Source: Aphelenchoides besseyi (lineage: Eukaryota > Nematoda > Chromadorea > Rhabditida > Aphelenchoididae). From it: DNA of 64,000 bases. Location: contig JAMPIQ010000002.1 in NCBI GenBank assembly GCA_024699855.1, positions 15,624,001-15,688,000 of the forward strand. The letters are read 5' to 3'. The number at the start of each line of letters is the position of its first letter. Position 1 is the stretch's first letter. The translations under genes and the position numbers were made by a program. Below the pieces are notes generated by a model that had not been told where the DNA came from, searched no databases, and was given only the letters and a program-made list of their open reading frames with translations. Positions 39,401-54,979 of the stretch are shown here, one piece after another.

Positions 39401-40689
39401 ACTTCAGCTTCAAAACAATGGCGCTTAATTCGACAAGACCTCGAAATTGAATGAAACCGAAGAACCTACTCACCCTCAGCTGATGAATTCGAAGGCGTCA
39501 AAATAGAACGTGCCGTGTGATGAACGAAAGACTCATAGCCCATGATTCTCGACCTTATCTTCGAACTGGTGCGTAAAATAACGGTTATCAGATTCAAGTC
39601 GAAAAGTTCGAAATGACGTTCGGATTTCGCTTTTCAGCTTAGGCTTCGAAGTTCCAGAAAATTTGCTTCACGGTTTCGAAAATCAACTAGCATTTTAAAG
39701 TGCGAAACAAGGTAACGTACAGTCACCGTTTTCTATTGAATTATTAGCCGCTTCGGGCACCTGCTTAACGAAAACCAACCAAAATATTCGATTACGGGAA
39801 TAAAGTTCTGCGAAGCTCATGAATCGATTAGCAGCAAGAATAAAAGTCTCCTGAAAACAAGTGAACAAAACTAATTAACCGAAGACATACGTGACTATGA
39901 TTTAGAAAACAATCCGCCGACTACTCACATGGATATCGGGCGGAGATGAAGAGATGCGCGCCGCTGTGATTAGGAAGTGTGGAGCTGGAGCGTGTGGCTT
40001 CCGCTTAACAGCACGAGATGAAGTTGTTGTTTTTAACAAACTTCAACTGAAATCTTAGAGATCCACAAATTTGCACAGCGGGCCCATCGACCAACAGCGG
40101 AAAGCCACAATTTTCGTGACGTAATAGCGAGACATAAGACAAAGATCTCCGCCGGACAATCGAACTGCACGACTAATTAGCCAACTTTGTTTGCGTTCGT
40201 CAAGCAGTTCGATCGTCGACGGAAATTAGTTCCGAAGATGAGCCGAGAACTCGGATGTTTGCCTCAAATCTCCGTACTCTCGAAGGCCAACAAGAATCGA
40301 AAGAAAAAACAACGAATAGCGAACCTGCAATGTTTCATCGACACAATCAAACGATTACAAGCGAAAGTTCTGATACGAACCCGATGGGCAGAGCGCGCGA
40401 TTTTTACGATGCTTGTCATACGAAACGGCTGTTTTGGCGGGGTAAACAAAAAGTTCAATCATCATAAGCATCTTTTGCACGAAAAAACTTGACCGAAACG
40501 ACCGTTTCAACAGACACCCGCTCTCATTGATCAGACAATTTCCCGATCGCAACGTCGCTGATAACACCGAACAACATCACGACTCTCCCAGTCAGCAGTG
40601 TGATGGACATCAGACCGGAGATCTCCGGCTTCTCGACCAATAAGTTAGAACGCCTTCTCGGAATTGAGGTTCCTTAAAATAACTATTAA
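36412..40689. other. ETS 5' region with a CpG-rich zone
   Basis: No protein gene recognised. Between about 37500 and 39200 the sequence is unusually CG-rich, has many overlapping open frames on both strands and a CTCTCTCTCTC run near 38011. This is the expected look of a promoter or non-coding first exon region, probably serving the ETS gene that starts at 36411. The remainder is AT-rich with nothing identified. Confidence 0.4.
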
Positions 40690-41122
40690 AGCGGCGAGTA
40701 AAAATGAGACAACCACAGAATCCCAAAAGTTAAAACTTTTGATCCAAACTGCTAAGATTTGTCGAGTTTTCGTTGTTTATCGATTATCTTAACTTTTTGG
40801 TATTTAAATCAATTAACATTGCTAACATACCACTTATTATTGGAAACAATTGCCTTGCGCTGTCACTACTGCTTTCCAGCGATCCACATGTTCATGATAC
40901 CGCGCTTGTAGAAGTCGACAGTTTTTGAATCGAAGAACCATGTATACCTTGTAATGGAGCAGAAGACACACTTGTTCTCGTTCCAGTTCCGTTATAGCAA
41001 CGACGATTTGACACAAACATTTCAGAAACCGATAAACAACGAAAACTCGACAAATCTTAGCAGTTTGGATCAAAAGTTTTGACTTTTGGGATTCTGTGGT
41101 TGTCTCATTTTTTCTCCTCGCG
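40690..41122 (-). mobile_element. Mariner-type MITE, deletion derivative
   Basis: Two inverted arms of about 85-90 bp (40696-40783 and 41031-41120) match with one mismatch over their inner 82 bp (AAAATGAGACAACCACAGAA onward). The element is flanked on both sides by TTAA (40686-40689 and 41123-41126), so the target duplication is TTAA or TA. The core has a minus-strand frame ending VDRWKAVVTAQGNCFQ at 40837, which resembles the C-terminal end of mariner transposases (RW...DG.YF). This suggests an internally deleted mariner that keeps its arms and the last part of the transposase. Confidence 0.7.
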
Positions 41123-44100
41123 TTAATACAAGGGGCTTATCGTTGACGAACGGCAATTTCGTAAATTGAATCCGAAAGGTTGTGTATCTGGTCGACTATA
41201 GATAGTCCAATAATCGTTTCGTAGGCCATTTAGTCGATTATTCGAATAGCAAACTCGGCTCCGAACATCGTTGTCAAAACAAATTTGTATGGATCGTAGT
41301 CGGGTGTATTTGTTTCACTATCAAAGACCTCATCAAGACAGTTGTTTTGTTTTCGTGGTCTGTAAACATCGACAATCAAAAAACGCGCCGATGTTTTGAG
41401 CTTAAACGAGTTGATTTAACGCCGCGGGGTGCTTCCGCGTTTCGATTGGAAGTGAGAAGCGAATCGAAGTATACCTACCACTTTTACTATTTTTGTGGTC
41501 GTACTATCAAATTCTGTAAAACGACCAAGAAATTTATTCTCAGTTGTTATTCACCTTGAAATACGTGGTAATCCGAAAAGCTGGTAAAATGCCAACGGCG
41601 GCTAAAGAACATCAATAGGTGGTCGGAAGGTGAGAACTAGAGCGCCTTCTAAGTTGTTTAATCTCTTGTTCAACAAGCCGGAACTTCAATTTCAAACAAC
41701 CAGGGACATGGAAATCAACTTGAATGAGCTTATTATCAAAGCCTATTGCCATCGATATTCACGCTTAACGTTCACCTCCTCTACATACCAATCGTTTTCT
41801 CTTGTTTCGCGTTCCGTCGCAAAACATCGAAATGTTGAACGCCAAATAGTTGACGAGTGTTTGATTAGCTTTCGAATTGCAAGTCTATTTACCCGTTCGA
41901 ACGTTTCCGCGAACCATCGGAGCGAAATTCAATGACAATCCCGTCTGAGCAAAAGCACCAAATTTTTGATTCGTTTTCTGTTTCAATTTGAAGTTTGAAG
42001 CGCGCACAAACTCACGGGTTGTTGGTCGTGGGAACGGTCCAAAACGTTGTTTTCGGAACTTTCCACTCGAAATATGCCACAGAAACTGTTCTCTGAATCT
42101 TTTCGACTAAAACTTCGCATTTCTATAAAAACCCGTGAATGAGATCCCCGAACGTTTTATTTTATAGAACACAAACTTGCATTCAATCCGTGTGCCATTG
42201 ACAACGACCCACTAACAGAAACCTGACATTTTCAATCTCGATTCTTCGATCAATAGTCGGGGCTTCGAATTCGTTGCCCTAAAAACCGATGACGTCAGTA
42301 ATTGTCCCTAACTCGATTGTTAACAAAAGCACGTAAAAGTCAAGTGTAAAGAAACGATACGCATCTGGAAATGTTAATAGGACAACTAGTTACAATGATA
42401 AGTGACCCAACAGTCGATGATTGTAACGAAACAATGAAGTCGACTTCGAGGTCTTGAGTATCAACGCAACTGAAATTCGAACTTTGAACTTGGGAAACGT
42501 GAATCCCGTTAAGCGCAGAATAAGAAATGCGACGGCGTTCAGGTTTCTTGAGTAGTCACGACGCGAAACGCAGTTTTCCTTTAGGCTTCCAAGTTTTTGT
42601 GACATCTTGAACGTCAATGGTGTGCCGTTTTGGCCGGAACTTTAAAGTCTTTTGGATTGTGTGTGTATGCTTCCTTTTTCTTGACTCTCCAAAAGAAACT
42701 GCCGTGTGTCTACGTGCGGTCACAGATACACACAGTCGAAAACTTTGTCCAACGACCACGAAGACACAAAGCGTGATGTTGTTGCGGAAGGAAGCGGATG
42801 AACAACGCTGAGGAGTGGGGGTTTTGGCAATTTAGTCGGGGGAAGCGAATTCTTCGGACATCACAAGCCATTGATAGTAGAACAGAAAATGTTGTCGGCC
42901 TTCCGAAGCCTTGCCGTTATTTGGACAACATGACGAGTTTAGTCATGCGTGTAAAGTTCGATAAAAACCGCGAAATTAGGTATAAATTCCGAGTTATAGG
43001 TGCCAAACTATTCGTCAACAGATACCGTACAAGTTTGTTTAGAAGACTGGCAAAAAGTTAACACGTAACGAATTTACGGTATCGGCATCATACAATGCTC
43101 AACTACGAAGCTTCAAAACGTCTTCCACAAGCTTTTCAACGTTGCTGTGGACTTTACGATACGCAGTTTTCGGACGGTAATCAACAATGGACCAAGAGTT
43201 GAAGTTTTTTGGACATTGAACAATATTCGTATGAAACCCTTCACACTGAAGTGACTATGAAGAGGAAGGAAATAGGGCAAAACAACGCATTTGTGCGTGC
43301 ATTCGCGAATAAAAGTCGACTTCGCGAACACTCTTCGTTATTCCCGGCAGGCGGAACCCTGTGGTCTTCAGTTATCGTTCTCTACGCGAAAGGAAGCGAT
43401 GTACGAACATTGAAGAGAAAAGTACGAAAGTGACCGTAAGTTACTTTCTCGTCCTCGACACGGTCGAAGATCGGTCCAACGACCATAAGAATGGGGGCGG
43501 TCGAAAGTAAAAACTAGAGAATGTTATTCAATTTGGATTCCCAAACCTGTCAAATCACTTGGCACGATTGTTAAACTCGTAATAGGAAGATAACTGCAAA
43601 CGTGTGCGGTTGAGTAAAGTAATGACTTTGAAATTTCTTTACATCTTCATTACATCATTAGACAAAGAGACCGACCATTACGATATTAACTAATTACATT
43701 TGTTTTTAACACAAACAACAATATCAAACTCTCGATGTAGCATTCTCGTATACAGATAGCTCCTCTTCAACCGGCTCTTTTAACTTTGAAATGATAAGCA
43801 GATGAAACGACGACAATGAAAATGCAAATCGTATTGTGTGATCTCCATTTCTGGAAACCTAATCGAAAAGCACAGCCGACGTGTTCCGAGAAATGCAGCA
43901 ATTTCGCTGTCACCGAATGTCGCCAATCGGTTGGGACTAAACAACTTTTAAAAGTTGCGGTGTGATAGTCGACGGAAACGCGTGGCTCTTCGCTGTGCGT
44001 TTGACGAAGGCGCAAGACAAACTGATAAGGGCGCTGAGGTCTTTTGTGGCTTCTTGAAAATCGAACTTTGAATTCGGCAATCGACAGTTCACAAAACCGT

Positions 44101-47100
44101 TGCATCACGTCATTCGGTGGCTGTCAAAAAAGATTTTTTGAAGCCGAATGTCCTCTCAAATTGCTTGGGCCCGCGAATCTGAAGGACACACGCAATTCGC
44201 GACAACCTCCGACTTACTTGGCCGTCGGACGCAGAGTGTTCCGGAATCGACATTCGTGTCCGGTTTGAAGGGAAAAAAGTCGAATTGATGGAGAATTAGA
44301 GGACAAACGAGCACTCGATTCAACGCAAAACCGTTCGTTGAAATTGGCCCAAAACTTCCGAAACTCCATTGTTCACGACTCATTGAGTTCAACTTCAATT
44401 CTATCGACCGTCCCAGAGCCTTACAGCACTTGATGTCGTTCAACCGTTTCTTAACACTCCCAACGGAAATTATACACCAGATCAACAGAGGCGATTATGT
44501 TAATGCGGACAACCAAAGTTGAACTCGGGTCTCGAGCATCAAATAGCAATGGTAACTTTTGAATCGAGACCGCAGTTTCTCTCAATTACGAAATCCGTGT
44601 ATGAAGATGACAATCCTGGACATACAATTTGCGGTGTCATACAAAAGCTAAAAAGTTAAAATTTGCCAAAAAAGAGACAACGACCATTTCATGAGAGTAA
44701 TGTCCGGACACTCATTTAGAAATGGCTTCTGGCTCAGAAATCTTTCAATGCAACAAGAGGACGCAATGCGCTTATACGTCAGGTATTGTAACATGAATGC
44801 AGAAAGTCAATCAATAAACAGAAAGTTGGATTCGGAAAACGATGTCGAAACCCAAAGTTCTGTACTTTCAAACTTAGCGAACACATAATTGAACAAATTC
44901 CCGGAATAGCACGAGCATACGGACAATGGGAATATACACGAAATGCTGACAAATTTGGGGTCTTCAGCCAAGCCCTCTATATGGTCACATGTCATTAGAC
45001 GAGAGAGAGTTCAAAATCGCATTCTAACTCTCGACTGTCGCTTTTCATTCACAATGAAAACGGTGCTTAATCGGATGCGTTGGCACGCACACACAAATTT
45101 GATGTTAATCGTCAATCAATAATCGCTCGCACACAAGACTCCGTTCCTTGTGTTTTCCGGCTTCCAACTCACTCCTTTAAATAAGATGCTACGCCTCATT
45201 AAACCTCTTGCCTTTTAACCCATAGAGTTGCAAACTTTTAAACGGTAATTTCGAATGATCGTCGGATGAGTTCACAAAAACTTCGAAGAGTGTAGTGATC
45301 GTCAAAGGAAGTTCGAGACGACAAAAGTGCTCTCGTTGATAGAGAAGCTTTGCATTTAATAGCGAAAAAGCGTATTGACGAGAGTTGCGCTCAAAAGTTC
45401 TAAGGGATTAAACATGTTTGTGGCAATCATTTTACTGCCGAACGTCGACGGAGACCGTTGGGGAAACCAAAACGAGATGATCTCTTCGATCAATATTCCA
45501 AGGTCATAGGTTATCGGAATTCGACGATTTCGTCACGAACAACGATCTTTTGAATAATGCAATCAGTTGATCAGTGAACTCAAACGTTCCGTTCGACTGT
45601 ACAAGTGACTTGACGGTAATTCGCAAAGATACTCGGAAGTACACGTCCGATGCAACAATCCGACGGAAATGTCTTTACCGTAACTTTAAACAAAATTTCC
45701 GATCATAACGACGATCACACGTGTGCGGAGAACGACGGTTGATAAACGTCCTTCCGGCTTTTTGGTATGACTTATTTACGTAAAATAAGCCTCGAAAATA
45801 ACCGTCGCTGAACATTGCGGCGAAACATCGATCGTCTCTTCCGCGTATTCCGATCACGGGAAATAAACGTGAGGGCAAACGTACAAACAATTGACTGAAA
45901 CAATCGATTCTCGTTCAGGGTTATAAATCAAAAACCATGAAGTGTTGTTTGTGTCCGATGAAATGAGTCGAAAGTACGTCAAAATTTGCCTCTAAAGGTC
46001 GATGAGATCTTTAAAAAAACATCGAAACGAATATTCGATCACATAAATCGAATCCCTCAAAACACTCTCTAATAGTCGCGTAACTTAAAAGTCGCTATGA
46101 AATAACCTGCTACTGAGTCGATTCGACGGGCAAAAGGTTATGTTTGCATGGTCTCTAAACTCCCCTCCCAATAAGCTTTGACGTGACAACCAGATGGGTG
46201 GTCTTAACGAAGTTAATAAGCGCCTTGCACGTATCTTTCTAGTGCATCGAAGTTTGGTGAACTCAATGAACCAAAACAACTTTTTTTACCGAATTTGTCA
46301 TAAGATTCTCTGATTTCCGTCCTTGTTCGAGTTCATCGACACCGCCAAAACACCGACAATGCAGCTGTAAACTCGAAACGTCAACTGGCACCGAATTCAG
46401 ACATTTGTTTTCGAAGTTAAATCGGCAGTTGAGTTCGTTTCTGGTCATTGAAATACCAAGTGCTTGTACAGTTGGAATTTCAAATCCTTCAATCCAAAAC
46501 TCGAGGGTAATAAGAAGAGAAAAACTCGTAAAATGATCGGGTGTAAGTAACGAAAACTTTCTTTCGCTTCTTTTTTTGAACATGAAAACGAAGCACGGCG
46601 AAAGCGGAATTAAAGAAAAGTCGCGCACATTCCGTCTTCCACGGCTAAAAACTAATCTTCGTCTGGATTGTAAAAGCATCGAAATTGCTTCGCCGATTGT
46701 CTCGCCGAAGACTCGCAACCTGGAATGTCGCCAAAACACTGTCACGTGCGCGTTGAGATCATGAAAATAAAAGGGTATCTGTTAGAATCGTTCTTGTCGT
46801 TTTCGCGTACAATAACCCTTGAAAGACCGTTCGTATGTGAAAACAACTGCCGTCAGATGTTGTCGCCTAATTAATCATTACACTCTTCCACGCGCTTATT
46901 CATGTTCATAAACTAATCAGAATCTACGCACACGACAATCTCCTATTCCACTCGTGCCGTTTATCCTCCAAATTCGTCGTTTTTGTAGAACTACTAGCCA
47001 TTGGTTATGCATCGAATGAAAACACATCTAATCCATACGGTAGAATTCGTTAATTCAAGGCCTTTAGCGCATTAAGAATTCCATCGACCGCTTGTCGTGA

Positions 47101-49479
47101 TGTGATTTCCTGTTGAACGGAATGGACGTGAAGCTCAAAACCTTAAGATTAAGTGCACAGATTGTTCCAATTGCTTCGTCTTTCGCTCATAAATGATTAG
47201 GGAACTCGATGTTGCGTGCGAACAATCTCGAGAAACATCGAAGATAAATGCAACTCAACAACAACTATTAATCCATTCCTTTTATCAACGATCCAAAAAC
47301 TTTGGTGTTTTCGAGACTGTTCGTGAACATTAGTGATTAGAAATAACGAGGAAGACTTCATTGAAGAACTTTCTTAAGATCAAAAACTCTTATTTCGGTG
47401 TTAATGCATGGACACGATACGCTCATCAAAAGCAAAAACCGTAAACTTTTAAACGAACAAATTGAAAGTTTCGTTGCAATTCGTCAACTGAAAACCCAAC
47501 TAAGGAGACGTTTACGTGACCCAAATTAATGTTTCCACTTCTCCATATTGATAATGAATTTTAAAAGCGGATTGCCAAAACGTCCATTCAGTTTACAGTA
47601 TACTTGTCTGTAAACAAAACGGCGTCTTCCACGTAAGTCCCCACTTTGCTAAATATATTTCTAATCATCTCAACGTAGCGCATGTCGACGGATTTGTGAA
47701 AATGCCATTGAACAAGACAACATCAAATCGCCAAAATGTTTCCAATTCGTACACCTACGGGGCCCCATCAAGAAAACCCTGTGGTGTTGGGAAGCCATTC
47801 GAGAGAAACAGTCGTATGCAAATTAGAGCTCCACGTCAAATTTCATTGCAGTCAATTTTCTTCGATCTTTGAACTCGTCAGCGAAGTTATTGAACACGCA
47901 AAAACGTTGAGAATCACACGCACATACGCAAATGAAAATGTCAAAAACGAGGGGGAGAATGCTGGCAGTTAAGTCCATTGTGATTTGACGTAATGGAACA
48001 CGACGACATTTAAAATCTTTCAAAGGCTCAACAACAATTTTTGGGTTGTCCTCTGGGAATCTGAGCTTCTTATCGCTATGGAGTTGTTGAAACAAAGCTT
48101 CAAGTTCGTTGACCGCCGGTATTCGAGGAATTCACTGACATCATCGCTAATTGACCGTGAAATTTCGATTGTCATACTCCCACGTGAGTGTCATTGGAAG
48201 CCACCGAGGAGAAGACCGATGGTCGCGAATGACGACAACAAACGTTTGGACATGTCCGTTGACTAAACTCCCAACGCAATCACAACAAACGGTCGTTCGA
48301 ACTCGTCTGTTGACGCTCAAAATGTCTGGTTAACAGGCCGAAGAGCCAACGAAGAGAAACTTTTGAGAAGTGAATTGATTCGCCACGAGAACACGCAGAA
48401 ACGTGACATTTTTAACAACCCGAAAAAAGTAAAATGACTTTTTTTTGAAGCGAAATGCGCGAACCAATGAAAAACTAAGATCTCGGATGGGCGCTTTCTT
48501 AGCGTCTGACACTCGACGATTTCAACGGAAACGAAATCCTCAACGACGGCGAGATTTCGGCTTCCGGCGAACTTCGAGTCGCTCGATTCTGCGGACTGAT
48601 AATCGGACACAAAAATCAGTTTTTGGCTGCGGCGTCTGTCAAAACTTCGTAAGACATTTGACAGCGATAATTGATTGTGTTGACTGGTTGAAAAGTGCAT
48701 ACTCGATGCTTCCGTATCTTCTTGGAAATTTGTGTCCGCAACCGGCAAGTTTGCACTTTAAAAGTTCGATAAAAACATCGACCAAACTGATCGTACGTCA
48801 AACTGTTCTTTGTGTAAGAGCCGCCGTTGAAGTGGCCAAACATCAGTGTGCGAATCGCTTTTTGGCTTCGAACAAAAAAGGTTCGTTAATTTAGCGGCGT
48901 CAACGAACCCTGCAAAAACATTGCTCGGCGCCGTATGACTAATCGGCGACATAGTGGCACCAACTTTTTTCTCCTCCAACGCTTCGTACTCGTCGCTTTT
49001 GATTTGTGACCTGTCGACGAGTCGATAGGGATGCGAAAAGACGATTTGCCTCAATGGCCATACGATAACCGTTAGCTCGAGCTATTCGTTCAATTGGCTT
49101 CGTACTGTTGACCCGAAATGATTGTCGATTGAACTTTTTCGCTGATGGCCATTCAACGGCGAATGTCTCCGTTTACGCTCAAATTATTTGCGCCCAATTT
49201 GTTGCGGCAACTTTCCGATGTTCTTCTGCTAACTAGTCGCTTAGACAAAAACGGTCGATTGCGGTTGCGTCGGGGGCATCTCGTACTTAAATGCTGGGTT
49301 CGTGAAATGCTAATCAAATGGCAATTGGAGTCTAAAACTCTCGGATCAAAACTTGGAACGAAAACCATTCTTTTCTCTTCATTTGTTTAAGCAGTCAAGT
49401 GTCAATCTGAAACCGCTGATAAGCGTGTTCTTTCGCGTTTTTTGAACGTTTTTCGAACTTAAGAGTTTGTTGTTCAGTC
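41123..49479. other. Gene-poor interval upstream of Smad (8.4 kb)
   Basis: Open frames of 60-160 codons occur on both strands (largest 46263-46745 minus and 48445-48894 plus), overlapping each other and without splice structure or recognisable families. No RNA gene or long repeat was noticed. The last few hundred bases before 49480 presumably hold the Smad promoter. Confidence 0.4.
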
Positions 49480-51789
<2,310 letters not shown>

Positions 51790-53052
51790 ATGTGTGTTGG
51801 GATTCGTCCACGTGGCATCATGAATCTCCGCGATCTTCAACAATTCCTCGACAATCCCAACGACACCGATCGGATCGCTGAACTTCAACGTCAATTTGCC
51901 GCGATTCTACATGCTCGTAAATGTATTCAACAAAAAACGGTTTGTCTCTTCTTTCTTTTCTGAATCCCCCAACCTCTTCAGGCTGCTTGTTGCACGTTGT
52001 CGATTTGTCCGACTTGGCGCTCACTTCTTTGCCACTACCTCAATTGCCATTGCGGTCTGAAATGCGATTTCGAGTCCTGTGGTTCTACACGTGTCCTCTT
52101 GGAGCATTTCCAGTCCTGTAACAAACCGGAGTGTCGTTTTTGTGAGCCACTACGCAAATCAAGTAAGTTTTCTATTAGAACTGTTTGTATTATCGGTTGA
52201 TTTGAAGAACGAACAACAACAACAACCACGTGCTCTCAATCCACATTCTACAGCAACAGCCCATCCAGTTCAAAGTGCACATCAAGTTCCGCTTATTTCA
52301 AAAGCACATGGAGCAACAGCACGTATTCCGCACGCGAAGCCTATTTCTCCACGTATTCCACCGACTATGTGGAGACTCATCGTTCGGGAACGACGATAAC
52401 TTCCACGTACTTGCGATCACCATATGGCAAAACGGAACGAATTCAACGCGAACTGATCGTCATGTTTCACGTACAACGTTGCGCCGATCTGGATCGAGTA
52501 AGTAATCTCTTTGTATTGCTCTTGAACTTCTGATTTCTAGGAAAATCATATCATGCCACACAACATACTATGTTCCGTTCCACATTGTTCAACAATGAAA
52601 CGTACGCTCATTCATATTGCAATGTGCCAGAGCGAGAGTTGTGACTTCCCCGAATGTGATGTCACACGTTCCATCATTCAACATTGGCTGCGATGTCCGA
52701 AGGATTGCTGCGACATTTGCAATCCCGTTTTGGACTCAATTCGTACGTTTGTTGTTCGTGATTTCGTAGTTTACATTTCGCACTCTTTTTAGCTGCCATC
52801 GATGGTGGATCAGACTACGAAATGGACGACAAGCTTCTGGCACTACTCTACACTTCAACGAACGGTCTCATCGGAATCGCGCCTTCCGACTTGTCGTCGT
52901 ATGAAGCGAATTGGTCGGTAACGAACGATGGGAACGAGGTGTTTTGCGAAACAGTGATATCACCGTTGAATGGTAAACGAAAACTCTCAAACGACGAATT
53001 GGACTCCTTGGAAACGTCGTCAATTGGCGTATTGAAACGCAAACGTTGTTAA
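51790..53052 (+). CDS. Free-standing double TAZ zinc-finger protein
   Basis: Five exons: 51790-51939, 51982-52162, 52208-52497, 52541-52742 and 52793-53052; 1083 bp, 360 aa; introns 42-50 bp. Two complete TAZ domains, the helical zinc module of CBP/p300, are present: residues about 28-111 (RIAELQRQFAAILHARKC, then HYLNC, HFQSC...CRFC) and about 188-273 (RIQRELIVMFHVQRC, then CSVPHC, HIAMC, HWLRC...CDIC). Both keep three HCCC-type zinc sites. The linker is Ser/Thr/Tyr-rich; the C-terminal 85 residues are acidic with two basic clusters (NGKRKL, LKRKRC), likely nuclear signals. There is no KIX, bromodomain or acetyltransferase part. In CBP/p300 these domains bind activation domains; here it may act as an adaptor or competitor. 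The start is uncertain: ATG 51790 or 51820, and the frame is open upstream to 51664. Confidence 0.85.
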
Positions 53053-53778
53053 TGCTCAGTCACACCAAAGTTGTTTTTCACTTTTCAATTCTTTTATTCA
53101 GAATTTAAGTCTATAAATTCTCGCCTGAATCGACATAATTTCAAGTCTTGTAAATACGAATCGCCAACCTCCACATCTCGCCTTAAGTTCATATGGACAA
53201 TTCATTTTGTTTTAATTCTCGCTTTAAACAAACTCTACGCAATAGCGGCAACGCTGTGCGTTGTATCAAACTCTTTCAAACTTGTATTTAAAGATTGAAT
53301 GAACTTTTGAACGTACACTATTGATAATCGTCTTAATTGTCGGTTAGAAATATGAATATTGTCCAAATAGAAAGTCTCTTTTCTTGACCAAATGCTCAGT
53401 AAAAACTACGAGAACACGCCGTTCAATGGAAAGCACAGATCTCTCGGATTTTGGCCGCTAATCGTCTTCAAAATGAACCACACCATCGGAAGATCAAAAT
53501 CGTAAGGATCACAGAGTTCAACCAGATGAATTGCTCATTTGTGTTTGCTTTTAATCAGCTGAACAACGTAAAAACGATTGCTTCTGCTGCTACTGATAAG
53601 CTCCACAGTCTTAGCGACTCGTATTTTACTCGCATTTGCAGCCAGTGATCATTAGTTGCGTTTAGCTTTATCTTCAACCATGCCAGTGGGCCACGGAGAG
53701 GTAGAAAAGAGAATAGGAAGAATGAGATAACAGACAATTTGCTCACATTTCACAAAAATGTTGGCTTTAAGTTCCGAT
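53053..53778. other. Intergenic sequence between double-TAZ and the small minus-strand gene
   Basis: AT-rich. A plus-strand open segment at 53393-53503 (starting MLSKNYENTPFNGKHRSL) ends at a GTAAGG but I could not link it to a second exon. Otherwise nothing seen. Confidence 0.4.
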
Positions 53779-53907
53779 TTACGCATCTTCTTCGTTTCCA
53801 TACTTCATGTATTTGTCTTGTAGCATCCAACGTCCCGCCGGACCTGATTTTTGCGCAGCAGCTTCAACGAATTTCATCATCACAAAAACGTCAATCTTCT
53901 TTTTACG
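53779..53907 (-). CDS. Last exon of an unknown small gene (partial)
   Basis: After a TTTTGTTTTAG acceptor the frame reads RKKKIDVFVMMKFVEAAAQK, then SGPAGRWMLQDKYMKYGNEE, DA and TAA (43 codons with the stop). It is clearly protein-like, basic then amphipathic. A possible upstream exon on the same strand ends at a GTAAGTA donor at 54106-54112 (reading TNDSNILFIEFSLRELE) but the intermediate joins bring in a stop, so the 5' end is not established. It is convergent with the double-TAZ gene. Confidence 0.45.
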   Translation of the reverse strand, partial: RKKKIDVFVMMKFVEAAAQKSGPAGRWMLQDKYMKYGNEEDA

Positions 53908-54354
53908 CTAAAACAAAAGAATTAGATTTAGAAAGCAAGAGACTTTTACCTTATTACTTAATGCAGCATTCGGTACAAAATCTTTGGTTGAAGTTTAATG
54001 TCGTCCTTTCGCTCTGTTTGGTTTTGCGATAAATTGAATTGTTCTAACTTTGTCACTATACAATAACATGTGAAATGAATCGATAAATCAATATACTTAC
54101 TCTCTAGTTCACGGAGACTAAACTCAATGAACAAGATATTCGAATCATTGGTTTCCGCATCAGAATTAAAACTCCAAACTGTGATCACAAATGGATTCTA
54201 AGCAACAGTTATCAAACGATGCGTTTCTAGTTAAATAGTAGCAACAAACTCTGAATTTCGGATACAAGATCGTCAGTCTGTCACGATCTTTGAGAAAATA
54301 GATTTGTTAATCTTATGATATTTTCTGATAAAACTTCTAAGGTTCACTAACGTC
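53908..54354. other. Interval with possible 5' exons of the small minus-strand gene
   Basis: Contains minus-strand open segments (53958-54188) that may be exons of the preceding entry; nothing else seen before the repeat starts. Confidence 0.35.
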
Positions 54355-54754
54355 TTTAGCTCAAGAACTTGTGACTGTAGAGAGGTGTGATTAACTGAAG
54401 AACAACAACCGCTACTGAACTCTAAATCCTGTGAGTATCAGCTGAATCCAATCAGCCAGAGAGCTAAAACACACAACACCCCCCATTCCCTTGTATAGCA
54501 CGTCCATCACGCAAATCGATGTATCTCTGAAATTCTGGCAACTAGTGCTCATATTACATTGATGGAAAGCTCATAAGTCTGGCTCCTTAACGTGCCCAAC
54601 CTCTTAGCCACCGGATAACTGAGAGAGAAATGAGAGCTCTCCAAAGCCGAACAATCTGTCAAAAATCGTCCAAAATTGCAAAAGTTTGTGGAGTTCTTTC
54701 TGTTGATTATGGTAAGCTGTAATTTGGCACACGAGTTAATAAGGTTAGGATATT

Positions 54755-54979
54755 ATGATCCTAAAAGTTTGGAGAGCTGAAGTTGACCGAGAGAAGAATT
54801 GCAATCGGAAACATACTCAAAAACTGAGGCTTGGGAACTTAACTATAACAACGATATTAGTTGATCTCAATCGCTATAATTTGCAGGAACAACTACTGAA
54901 TACCACTGCAATTATTAGGGTTAATTGTGCATCAATCGGTCCACTTGTGGTGGAAACCGAATTTGAATACAAGTCATGA
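54755..54979 (+). CDS. 74-codon ORF inside the 1-kb repeat, copy 2
   Basis: Same protein as the minus-strand frame at 11862-12083 plus one C-terminal Ser. Only two substitutions, both silent, separate the two copies within this frame. No recognisable domain. It may be a genuine small coding region of the element, or the element may simply be young. Confidence 0.35.
   Translation: MILKVWRAEVDREKNCNRKHTQKLRLGNLTITTILVDLNRYNLQEQLLNTTAIIRVNCASIGPLVVETEFEYKS

Noticed and set aside
46263..46745. 160-codon minus-strand open frame
   Set aside because: No recognisable domain or splice partners and overlaps another frame on the opposite strand; treated as chance.
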